DNA of 44,742 nt, taken from positions 1,259,241 through 1,303,982 of the forward strand of contig CM074812.1 of assembly GCA_037447605.1 (NCBI GenBank), given 5' to 3'. The stretch is from Zygnema circumcarinatum (Eukaryota; Streptophyta; Zygnematophyceae; Zygnematales; Zygnemataceae). The notes under the pieces were generated by a model. The model ran no database searches, was not told the origin of the DNA, and saw only the letters and a list, made by a program, of their open reading frames with translations. The position numbers were made by a program, and so were the translations under genes. Below, in pieces: positions 34,942 through 44,712 of this stretch. How positions within the stretch are numbered: position 1 is the first letter of the stretch; every line of letters begins with the position of its first letter.

Positions 34942-37900
34942 AGTGTGGACCCCCCTGCCACAAACCTTGATAGCCGCACATTTCTCGCCGATGGGTCCAA
35001 AGTAAACGCATTCTCCGCCTGCTTTAAGAATGAGAGCGGAGTCAAAGTGGGCGACTAAGCGCAGGCTGGGCAGGTGCAGACTGGCAGCAATGGTCACTCC
35101 GCCTCCAGCGATGTTCTGCAATGCATGATGGCAGAACTATGTCAAATTGAGAGCAAGAAGCCAACTTTCTTGCTCAATTTTGACCAAAACACAACTTGCA
35201 AGAAGCTTTTTGAGCAGAATCTCGCATTTGGGCTATCAGTACACAATTGGGTCTTTCCTACCTTCAAGCATTTGACAACATGGAGAGCTGCCTGACTGTC
35301 TATACCAGCTGTCGGCTGCTCCAATAGGAGGACACTGGGATTTGCTGCCATCTCTATGGCAATCATCACTCGCTTCGCATCTCCCTGACCGAGAGTGCTC
35401 TTCAGGGAAACCACGAGCCGCTTTTCCATGTGCGACAGTTCCGTAACTTCGAGTATCTGCAGAACAGCAGCATACGAACGCTTAGTCAGAGGCCTGAAAA
35501 TTCGAAAATTTTCAATTAGTTGTGATTAAAAAAAGGAAAGAAAGGGGAAGGGGAGGGGGATAAGGGTCTCACATAGTCAACGAAGGCTCGCCGATCTTCG
35601 GCGGTCACTGTTGATCCGATCCGCATTGCGGCGCTAAATTCAAGAGCTTCTCTCACAGTTGTGAAGGGCCAATATGCATCTTGGCGGTCCACAAACCCTA
35701 CAATTCGAGCAAATGTGGCCCTCTTCCTCGGATATCCGTTCACTAAAACTTGCCCAGAAACCTCTTCCGGATTCACATACCGCTCTGCAAGCAAAGTACA
35801 ATTGTAAATGCGTCAATCTCTATGTAAGTTTTTGACTCTCAGATAAGGGGTAGGCTTCCTTAAAGTCTTGAGTGTGAGCAATTCAACTTAGTGTGATATT
35901 CCTTTTGGCAAATTGTTGGAGTGAGAGAGAAGTGAGAGAGAGAGAGAGGCATCTTCCCTCACCTGCTAGAATGTCTAACAGAGTCGATTTTTCTGCGGTG
36001 GAAATTCCAAGAAGGGCGAGCATCTCTCCAGGACGAACCCAACCGCTGACATCATGGATTACACTTTTCTTTTGTTGGATTTGCGGAATAAAAATACTAT
36101 AGCTGAGGTCATACCAGCTCAGCGTAACTGGCACAAGGGGAATACTGCTGCGGAATCCCGCCGCTTTCTCTGCCGCATATTCCTCATCTTCTGCCCTAAA
36201 AATTGCTGACTCATCGCGATCAGCAAGCTGCGAAAAACCGGCTCAGCACATATTAGAAAGATGCAGGTGAACATAGAAAATTTATTCAAGCATGCTTTTT
36301 TGGTTTAGGGCATTGCTGGGTGCATCCTAATGGGTGGCAGTGCATTTCTCACTTCTTTCGCAGGCAAAGCTCCCTCTTCTGTGGGAGGAATATGTCGAAT
36401 TTTTGCAATGCAGAGGTAGGCCAAAAAATTCCACAAAACAATCCATCCAATGATCACCCCCGCTCCAACTCCTATCCAACCTCGGTCGACCAAAAACTGT
36501 CCCGAAGCGAGGTAGGCTCGGCCGAGGGTCTGCTCAATGCGACCTCTGCACTGCAGTCCATGGCCGCTCTCCCTCCCTCCCTTCTCTCACATCAGAAGCA
36601 AACTCCAATTTCTCACAAGTTCCCCAAAAGGATATCGCAAACAAGCACTGGAAATTCAGTTTTGAGTCTCAAAAACTTAAGAAACTTCACTTATCCTTTA
36701 AACTTTAGGGAAACGTAAAAAAAACTTAAAAAAAAAAACTTTAAACTTCAACTTAAAAAAAACTTGAAAATAACTTGAAAACAAAAAAAAAAAAACTTAA
36801 ACTTTAGGGAACTTTAGGGAACTTTAGGCTTCTTGGGTTCTCATTCATCACTTGACAGGTGAGGGGGGAGGGAGGGAGGGGAGAGAGAAGGAGTGAGAGA
36901 GAGAGTGGGAGAGAGAGAGAGAGAGAGGGGTATGGTTGACCTGCGGAAAGAGCGCCAAATTGGCTTCTGCACAAGAGCGAGTCCAAGTTTTGGAAGAAAA
37001 CTCGTTGATGAGAATGTCAGTGATGGCCCATTGTAAAGGGTTTATGTAGTAGAACCAAATCCAGTACTTGGGGATCTTGAACCGCGAAACGACAAAACCC
37101 GCGAAAAGGACGAAAAGAGCGATGAACACTCCTGCAAACCCGGAAATTCTGCATTTGTTTTAGTTGAAAAAAAAAGGTAGGGTTCGTGGATTGGATTTTA
37201 GGGTTGCTGCTCATGGCAAAGCTGCTGCAGAACTGCAGAAAAAAATAAAAAAATTTACCAGAAATGGCGTTGGCTACGCCAATATCGGGAGCGAAAAAAG
37301 CCACAAATCGCACCATGGCGGCTCCCTGGACATTAGAAAGAGGGCTCAGCTCTGAAATTATTTCGAAAGTGAGAGAATGAAAAGCCCATTTTCCTACCTT
37401 TTTTATTTTTTGTTTCATCCTCTTCTTCTGCCCATCCCTCCATTCCTCTCTCACCTTTGAGAATTCTTCATTCTCTGTTTCATTCCTAAGGGATTTCTCC
37501 TTTCTTGACAGGAAATGACAGAGGGAAGGTGGCGATTCTCACATGCAGTTGAACCAAAAGCACGAGCACATAGAACACCCAGAAGTGTAATCCGCCGCTG
37601 TCTGTGCTCAAACCGGAGAGGAAGTAAACTAAGGTGCTCCAAATGGTGGCCTGCACAACACACCCAATTTTCATGAAACTTCGTCAAACTAAAAGTTGAC
37701 CTTCAGGACTTCTTTCTTTCAAACCTTAAAGTATAACTCACTTCAGAGTTTTAAAATTTAAGCTTTCGAGTCGGCTTGGAGTTCAATTTGGCCCCACATT
37801 CTACAAAAATCCCAAAATTGAAGGCTTCTTTCGTTAAAGCGGGGGCCAATGGCCGGCAACCATTGGCAATGGTTGGTACGGACCTCTGCGAGCGAATACA

Positions 37901-40900
37901 AGGCTCCACCGGCAAAAAGGCCGAACCAATAGGAAAATGGACGGAAAAATCTTCCAGCTTCCTGCTTGTAGAAGACATTTCTCTCTTCAAAAAGGGCCGG
38001 ATATTGACCCAAATTGACCAGCGTGTTGACCATAAGCGAGTAGAACCCCACTCCGCGACGCAAGTTAGCATCAAGCTGGTTGACGTCATCACTCATTTGG
38101 AAAAAAAGGCTGCCTGCATACAGGCTCAGCAGAACAATCTGTGCCCCAATTGACAAAAAAAGAAGAAACAAAAAAAAAAAAAATCCTTAATTCACCGGTT
38201 ACACATGCTCTACACCCCTCAGAGAGTCGTTCAGACGAAGTGAAAAGACGAGATTTTCAGACTTTTTGCTTCTTTTGGTGATCCGAATTCAAAGATTTTT
38301 TTAGTAATTCTTTCCTTTCTGAGCCTTTGGGTACTTTCAAAAGTTGTGCAGAATGCAGAGGAGAGCCTTTGAGAGGACAAACCTGGAAGGTGCGCGCGTA
38401 GAGACTGAACTTATTCCGCCATTGAAGCGCCACGTGTCGACACGTGAGTCGCCACATTTCATACCATACACTTCGGAGGTACTCGTTCTCATATTGCGCC
38501 GCAGCAATAGTTTCCGGCTGCCACCACCTCTCAAATTTCCACCAATTAGACCATTGTTCACAATGCATCCCTCCTGCATTTGGAAAATAAACCCCAAGTC
38601 CCCTAGTGGGGGAGAGAGAGAAAGAGAGAGAGAGAGCGAGAGAAAGAAAGAGGGAGAGAGATAAAAGGGAGAGAGAGAAAGAGAGGGAGAGAGAGAAAGA
38701 GAGAGAGAGGGAAAGAGAGAGAGAGAGAAGTAGGAAGAGAGTGTTTTTTTTAGGTGCAAGTTGTGAGTGAACTACCTCTTTGTATGGCCGAGTTGTTAGT
38801 AGCGTTATGGGCCCCTTTGCTTCATCCAGAAGCTTCTGCACCTTCTCCGCCGGCTCTCCCACGACATCCTCCACGAGGGAATCCATGGCTGCCACCCCTG
38901 TAATGGCATCCCCTTCCTCAATTGGGGCTGTCTTAGTGAGAGAAACTTCACGGAGAGTGCTCGCAGGGCCGAGAGATGCAACGGATGGTCCAGGCCCCAC
39001 TTCAATATCGAAGGGGGGCATTACCTGCAGGTGTCCATTTGTCCAAGAAAAAAAAAAAAAACCCAATAAGCTTCCATGATATAAACTTTTGCTAGATAGC
39101 GCTTCTTAGACAGAAGAAGTCCTTTTCCTTCAAAATTTCTTGAACTTCAAAAATGCTGTTGACAGCAGTGCAGAAGCTTCCAAAGGCAATTCTTTAGAAA
39201 TCTGCCCCAAACGAACTGAAAAGTTGACGCACCCTCGCCGACACCTCCCTCGTAATTTGCGGCGAATTCACAATGCGTAAAATCTGTGCATGGAGCGGCG
39301 ACTTTTCGAAGGCCTCCGCGAAGCCGTCCGCGTCGAGATGCGCGCACCCCTCTTTGAGGTACGCGCACCCCTCTTGTGTCGTCACCTCCTGCAGGAACTC
39401 CGCCGTCTCCACGTTGGCGGGCTTCACGTACCTGTTCTCGCACACACATATATTGAATTAAAGTACAACTTTTTAAGTCTCTGAAGGAGAGAGGGTGATA
39501 GAGAGAGAGGGGACGGGGAGAGGGAGAGAGGGTGAGAGAGGCGGGGGAAGAGAGAGAGAGAGACGAGGGGGAAGACGGTTAGAGAGTGAGAGAGGGAGGG
39601 GGAAGAGAGAGAGGGGAAGAGGGTGAGAGAGTGAGAGAGGGATGGGGAAGAGAGAGAGAGAGGAGGGGGAGGAGGGTGAGAGAGTGAGGGAGTGAGAGAG
39701 GGAGGGGGACGAGAGAGAGAGGGGAGGGGAAGAAGGAGAGAGAGTGAGAGTGGAGGGGGGAGAGAGAGAGAGACGAGGTGGAACTGGGTGAGAGAGTGAG
39801 AAAGGGAGGGGGAAGAGGAAGAGCGAGGAGGGGGAAGATGGGGGGAGAGTGAGAGAGGGAGGGTTCGGGGTATTCGCTTTCCGCAGTCTTAACCGGTCGG
39901 AAAGGGAGAAAGAAGGGGGTCTTGACTCACCCGAGGCTTTCAAAGTATGGGAGAGCATCGGATATGGGCCCTTGAAAAGCAACTCGCCCGCGGGAGAGGA
40001 GGATGAGCCTGTCGAAAAGTTGAAATACTTCGGGATTGGGCTGCTGGAGGGAGATCAGGCAGGCAGTTCCTCGAACCCGCGAAAATATGAGAGTAGCAAG
40101 AACCATCTCATACGTCACTTTCGGATCGATTCCGCCTGCACTACACCAATTACCGGTATGCTTTTTCACTGTTTTTTCATTCTGCATTCATCCAATTCTT
40201 GACTGCAGCATTGTATATTGTTAAAAAAGACCATAAAGCCCCCCTTTTAGAAGCCGATCTTACCTGCATTCAGCTCATCAAAGAAGTAAGCTGGATATGT
40301 CCCTGATAGAATCTCTGCCACGCTTAATCTGTGCCGTTCATCCGCTGTAGTTGTCGGAATCGTAGGGCTTCCTGCAGGACGGTTAAGTATCCTTTTAAGA
40401 CCTGTCATGCTGGTGGTAAGCTCAAGCTTGGGATCTAAACCCATTTGCAGAGCCTCCCGCATAATATCCTGCATTCATCCATTCAAAAAATCGCCAACTA
40501 ACATGTCAATAACCACATTGCAGTCATAAAACCCATCTGATTTTCTTTAAGTAAAAAATTGCAGATTACTTTAGTGACTTACTTTAAGCTCAGGGCCGTA
40601 ATTCTTCCATGTCCAGAACTGAGTAAAGTCTCTTGCGAACTCCATGGTCTCCTTCACAGAGAGGAGAGGGAGATGGAAGTCGCTAGAGTCCACCACTCCC
40701 ACGAGTCTCTGCACCTTCACCTCCGCTGCTGTTCTCCCATTGTAAGTCACTCTCCCACTAAACTCAATTCCCTTTCCGAGATTGGCTCGCCCTGCAAGCA
40801 CTTTATGGAGAGTGCTTTTTCCGCAGCCCGGGGGACCTGCACTCCATCATGAAAAAACTGCACAGTGAATATTGGGTTGTTGAGGCTTTAATGGTTTGTA

Positions 40901-42870
40901 GAGTTGTCATATTTTTAGAGAAGATGCAGTAGAAAAGCAGAGAAGATTTTTTTTTTTTTTTTTTTTTATTCCGGTGGTCTATTTCGCTCTCACCAAGGAC
41001 AAGAGTGAAGCTGCCGGGCATGATGTGGCCCGTCACTCCACGTAGCACCGCCACGTCAGCAATTTGCGGCTTCTTCTTGAGGGGGCCCGACACAATGCCC
41101 TTTGCCTGCGCCCCAAGAAACAAACTAAGCAAACAAATAATGAACGAAAAATAACAAAATTACTAAATTGATTGAATGAATGAATGAGTGTTTCGCAGCA
41201 GCATACCTTCGTTCCCAAAGTTTCAAAGCCTTCCGGAACAGTGCGCTTCAGCTTGTACGAAATGTCTTTGAAACAAATCACCTGCCAGAAAACCACTGCC
41301 ATCAATTGGAGTGCTTTGAAGCTCACTCAAGTCAGGTCAAGTCAAGTCAAGTCAAGACATTTCCAGTCTACTAAACTCAGCTAGCTCAACTCGATTCGAC
41401 TCGACCTTTAACTCACATTAGCTCACTCTTTCCACAAACAAAACTTTTCTGAAGAGAAACTCGATCGACTGATTCGAATTGGGTTTTTTCTTTTTGCCTG
41501 CGTAGCCTCACCTGATTCTTGGAATTGGGCAAGTAGGGGTTGATGCGAAGCAGAAACTGAAGCAGCCCATCTTTCAGGAGCAGCTCTATTCCATGGAGCT
41601 CCTTCTCCGGGCCCACTCTCCTCCCATCACTTTGCATAACTGCTGCCAAGGAAGCTGCAATACTTTTCGCCTTCTCCTCCTCTCCAGCAGCCACTAAAGA
41701 TTGGTGATATTCCATAATGAGGTGGATAAGCCAAGCTTGAGGGGCCTGCAGGAGAGCCTCAAAGTAGTCTCTCTCATCTGCTGTAGAAGCTTCTGGAAGC
41801 TTCCCTGCAAGCAGCAAAGGAAGGTCCCTTGGCATTGAACCTTTCTCGGCTTCAAGATGGGCTGAAGATTTCGCAGTTTCTGAAGGAGAGGCGAGGAGGG
41901 GAGCGGTCTCGGAGAGAGAGGGAGCGGGAGAGCCATGGCTGCCGCTGAGACTGCTGCTTCGGCGAAGGCTAAGGGCCCTGTAAAGGGAGGAGGAGGGCAG
42001 AAACCGTATTGATTAACATTAAACGAAAGTAATGCTTACATTTTATCAATATTGGCGTTAATGTTGACAAATGTATTGTTATTGGTGGTAGCATTAGTGT
42101 CATAATACTAGCGTTAGTGATAGTAGAACCAAAAGTAGTTCCATTATTATCATAAGTGTTGTAGGCCCTAATAAAGTGTTTAGATATGTTCCAATGCGAG
42201 ACCATGCTGCATTGTGCGCACACCCCACCTCTCTCGCCACGCGGGCAGACCGCCCTCCAAGAAGGAGGCGACGGCATCGCCTGCACAGCCACCGCGGGAT
42301 GGTCAGTGGGACGCGGGGGAGGAGGGAGAGAGAGGGGGCAGAGGGAGAGAGAAGGGGCAGAGGGAGAGGGAGGGGGCAGAGGGAGAGGGAGGGGGCAGAG
42401 GGAGAGGGAGGGGGCAGAGGGAGAGGGAGGGGGCAGAGGGAGAGGGAGGGGGCAGAGGGAGGAGGAAGCAAAGGCAGAGAGGGGCCAGAAATGGGTGGTG
42501 AGTGGGTGAGGGGGGGTGGAATGGCGGAAAAGGATAGATAGTATACGAGAGGGGAGGAACTGAAGGGAGGAACTGAAGGGAGTGAACTTGGGAGTTACAA
42601 TGGAAGCGAGAGGGATAAAATAACAAGGAACTAAGAATATCAATGTGTGTGCTTGTGAGAGAGAGAGGAGAGAGAGCGAGAGGGAGAGGGAGGGAGAGTG
42701 AGAAAGACAGAGAGTGAGAGAGAAAGGGAGAGCGAGAGCAAGAGAAAGAGCGAGAGAGATAGAGGGAGAGAGAGAGAGAGATAGAGGGAGAGAGAGGGGG
42801 AGAGAGTGAAAGAGGAGGGCAAACCTTCGTCCTTCGCCATGGCGCCCCCTCCGCCCTCTCCTCCCGCCAT
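32517..42870 (-). CDS. Full-size ABCG (PDR-type) ABC transporter
   Basis: Membrane ATPase with the order NBD1-TMD1-NBD2-TMD2. Twenty-six exons: 42870-42825, 42280-42229, 41977-41512, 41281-41207, 41105-40994, 40836-40583, 40468-40264, 40135-39931, 39431-39233, 39024-38776, 38517-38383, 38138-37884, 37650-37543, 37325-37259, 37131-36941, 36529-36353, 36227-35963, 35784-35573, 35456-35262, 35115-34966, 34544-34273, 34125-33837, 33731-33558, 33322-33146, 32977-32898, 32670-32517. Total 4764 nt, 1587 residues, in phase. NBD1: Walker A GPPGCGKST (about 250), Walker B AYFFDE (about 398), signature region altered (TADERHRLS). NBD2: GISTAEKST (about 1005), LGQGDAKR, LLLEQPTAGID, H-loop LHLPS. TMDs end with the family's KYWIWFYYINPLQWA and YYLWLFWINPLQYALNAM. 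Substrate unknown; probably plasma membrane. Exons 1, 2 and 25 are least certain. Confidence 0.92.
32677..32870. repeat. Tandem duplication of about 97 bp in last ABCG intron
   Basis: Copy 1 (about 32677-32772) and copy 2 (about 32774-32870) share GGCGGAACAGCAAGA, GGAGAGGCAGA, TTTCTTGAACTGCTGAACCC and AATGGTGGCCTG with a few changes. Copy 1 abuts the acceptor of the final exon (exon starts 32670), so the pyrimidine tract of that acceptor lies in the duplicated unit. Confidence 0.88.
33334..33355. repeat. TGCA microsatellite
   Basis: ATGCATGCATGCATGCATGC at the 5' side of ABCG exon 24, inside the intron. Confidence 0.9.
34161..34189 (+). repeat. A29 homopolymer (T29 in ABCG sense) upstream of exon 22 acceptor
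   Basis: An unbroken run of 29 A on +. In the sense of the ABCG gene it is poly-T 36 bases before exon 22 and serves as an extreme pyrimidine tract. Length is prone to assembly error. Confidence 0.9.
34629..34939 (+). repeat. CT/CCCT tract in ABCG intron 20
   Basis: About 310 bp of almost pure C and T on +, hence GA in the sense of the gene, between exon 20 (ends 34966) and exon 21 (starts 34544). Internal sub-repeats TCCCTCTCTCCCTCTC recur. Overlapping Arg/Glu open frames of up to 195 codons are artefacts. Confidence 0.92.
36690..36835 (+). repeat. TTTAGGG-bearing and A-rich repeats in ABCG intron 15
   Basis: AACTTTAGGG occurs once near 36701 and then as a 10-bp tandem (ACTTTAGGGA) at 36801-36830, separated by A-runs and AACTTAAA words. 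The heptamer equals the plant telomere unit, but the 10-bp spacing is not telomeric. Confidence 0.8.
36858..36931. repeat. GA tract in ABCG intron 15
   Basis: GGGAGGGAGGGGAGAGAGAA and GAGAGAGAGAG words on +, pyrimidine-rich in gene sense, ending 10 bases from exon 15. Confidence 0.85.
38431..38446. repeat. 16-bp perfect palindrome with two G-box cores inside ABCG exon 11
   Basis: CACGTGTCGACACGTG is self-complementary over 16 bases and holds CACGTG at each end. It lies within coding sequence (RLTCRHVALQ). Confidence 0.9.
38608..38737. repeat. GA tract in ABCG intron 10
   Basis: About 130 bp of GAGAGA, GAAAGA and GGGAGA words on +, pyrimidine-rich in gene sense, in the intron upstream of exon 11. 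Confidence 0.85.
39481..39862. repeat. GA/GGGGA tract in ABCG intron 8
   Basis: About 380 bp of GA-rich sequence on + with recurring GTGAGAGAGGGA and GGGGGAAGAGAGAG words, a loose minisatellite. The 169-codon Ser/Leu/Pro frame through it is an artefact. Confidence 0.9.
42339..42471. repeat. 19-bp minisatellite in ABCG intron 1
   Basis: Unit CAGAGGGAGAGGGAGGGGG; C bases recur every 19 bp at 42339, 42358, 42377, 42396, 42415, 42434 and 42453, about seven copies. The first copy is variant (GAGAGAGAAG). It lies between exon 1 and exon 2, if the exon 1 model is right. Confidence 0.92.
42656..42812. repeat. GA tract in ABCG intron 1
   Basis: GAGAGAGAGGAGAGAGAGCG and similar words on +, adjacent to the proposed exon 1 donor at 42824. 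Confidence 0.85.
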
Positions 42871-43110
42871 GGCTGCCCGCCGCGTCCTCGTATCGTCCTC
42901 ACTGTCAGTACATCAATTGTACGAACAATCCGTTTGTACGGAGGGCGCATGTGCGACAATAACGGATGTGCTGCCGCGTGGCACGTAGACAATGGCAGAC
43001 CAGATCCGGGCAGGACTCACAGGAATAGAAACCTGCCCGGGGACGATTCAAGCAACAAGATTGGCTGAAAAAAGGTCACGCTGACGCCGACACTCGTTCC
43101 GGGCAGACCG
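42871..43110 (-). promoter_or_regulatory. Putative ABCG promoter / 5' leader
   Basis: Just upstream of the proposed ABCG start, three GTAC cores stand within 32 bp (42908, 42919, 42936), the last two in ATTGTACGAAC and TTTGTACGG. No TATA word is clear. Function is inferred from position only. Confidence 0.3.
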
Positions 43111-43526
43111 AAATTGATTCGAGGACGAAACTTCGACGAAGCCCACCTTGAGGGGACGTGCGTTTTCCTCTGATTTGCGACATTTGGATGACGTCGTATG
43201 ATGTCCTATGCCGTCATATGTACGGAACTTGAGTGGACCAGAGGTTCTCAGCATTAAGGTGAAATCGGCCAGCAACCAATGGAGACTCGCCACGTGGGCA
43301 GTTGTGTACACGTAGGACAAGTACGGTTCTAGAAGGGAGTTGGGGACCATGGAATTCATGCCTAAAGACAACCAAAAGGAAATGAGGAGAACTTGGAAAT
43401 TGACATTGGAAAGGGACCCAAAAGGGAAGTGGCTTGATTTAGGAATATGGAAGTGATCATGTGTATCAACCGTTGGAATGGTTGCCAACTATTGATTCGT
43501 GACCCAGCCAACCATTGCCCATGGTT

Positions 43527-43601
43527 GCCAACCATTGGACGACCAACCATTGCCATCCAATGGCTGTCCAATGGTTGGCGACTCCAGTGGTCCGACCACT
43601 G
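43527..43601. repeat. Palindromic repeat cluster: CCAACCATTGG family and CAGTGGTC hairpin
   Basis: Perfect 14-bp arms GCCAACCATTGGAC (43527-43540) and GTCCAATGGTTGGC (43566-43579) enclose another ACCAACCATTG copy. Next to it CAGTGGTC/GACCACTG (43585-43601) forms an 8-bp-arm palindrome. More half-copies lie at 43465-43525. A related palindrome CAACCATTGGCAATGGTTG stands in ABCG intron 12 at 37857-37875. Confidence 0.85.
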
Positions 43602-44712
43602 TTACTTTTTACAGATTGGTAAATTTAATTAAAGCCATTAGGGGGAGTCAGACCTTGACCATCGCCAAATCAATTTCGTAAGCCTGTCGGGCGAATTAAG
43701 CATTGGCTAGGTACGCATTTCTGTACGGCTGTGTACGGCGGAGCCGCGGATCCCGACCCGGAATTCGTACACGAAAGAAGGGGCGTTATTCTTCATTTCG
43801 CAGACGTTTGGCCGAAATTTTTGGCCCGGCGCAGACTATTATAGCTGTACGGAAAGCGTTAAGGAACTGCCTGGTTGCGATAACCATAGTTATGCTTGAT
43901 TTCGCAGCTCGCGAAGAACCGTCGATGAAATGGGCGGACACGATGCCGCCAGGAAGGTATTCGCATGGAGTGAATTCGCCGTTGCGTGACAAGCAACGCA
44001 ACGGCTAAGTCGCCGCTTGGAGAGGGAGTGGTCCTGGTGGTTTCGAAGGCAGCTTAGCCGCCGCGTTCGCGTAGTACGCAATCCCTTGCGCGTTCAGTTC
44101 GCGCATGTGAAGGCGCGGCCCGACCCTTGGGCAAAAAAAGGAACTCACAGTATCACACAAGACACAAGCCACAATTTGAAACCAAGAGACAATTGTAAAC
44201 TTGTACGAAATTGTAAAATGTGTAGAGACCAGTACATCGAGAGAACCGGACACACAACAACTCGATGGTATGCGTTTACAAAATTCGAAACCTTGTATAT
44301 ATGAAATGGCTTTGTGTACAAATTTGATTGTTAAAAGTGTGAGTAGTTGCTAGTGGCTGGTATGAATGAAACCGGCGTTGTTTCCCTTGTTTGGTAGATC
44401 CTTCTGTCCAGTTTACAAACTTGTGTGCCTATAAAGGTTTGTAGGATTAGAGCCCGCCGAATGGCATTGGTACGTTTACACAGCATTGCCTTTGTGCGCG
44501 TGGGAATGAGGGAGGGATGGAGGGAGTGTGCGATTGAGTTGAGTTGCGCGTTTTGTGTTTGTAAGTGTTTTCGAGTTTTTTTCTGTGTGGTTATAGTGCT
44601 GTTCCCAATGGAACTCGCACTCCAAAAGCCTAGCAAGATTATCTTATCGACAAATGTTTTGGCCTAGTTTATAAATTATCGGTCAAAAAGCTCTCAATGT
44701 TGAAAGTGTTGC
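43602..44712. other. Gene-free or unrecognised DNA left of the window edge
   Basis: A 101-codon open frame at 43703-44008 (+) is basic but has no recognisable motif or clear splice context. A 9-bp-arm hairpin (CCGTTGCGT/ACGCAACGG) stands at 43979-44004. GTAC cores recur at 43711-43860. A short poly-A is followed by AT-rich DNA from 44134. It could hold the promoter and 5'UTR of a + strand gene continuing beyond the window. Confidence 0.35.

Noticed and set aside
34534-35121. 195-codon open frame on - rich in Arg-Glu repeats
   Set aside because: It is a product of the CT/GA tract in ABCG intron 20, flanked by real exons 20 and 21.
39473-39982. 169-codon Ser/Leu/Pro open frame on -
   Set aside because: Translation of the GA tract in ABCG intron 8; merges into exon 8 only by chance.
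41969-42992. Overlapping long open frames on both strands (95-229 codons)
   Set aside because: Generated by the 19-bp minisatellite and GA tract; only the small exon-like pieces at 42870-42825 and 42280-42229 fit splice phase.
43703-44008. 101-codon open frame on +
   Set aside because: Possible but unsupported: no recognised motif, no clear promoter or partner exon, and it ends in a hairpin. Mentioned only in the region entry.
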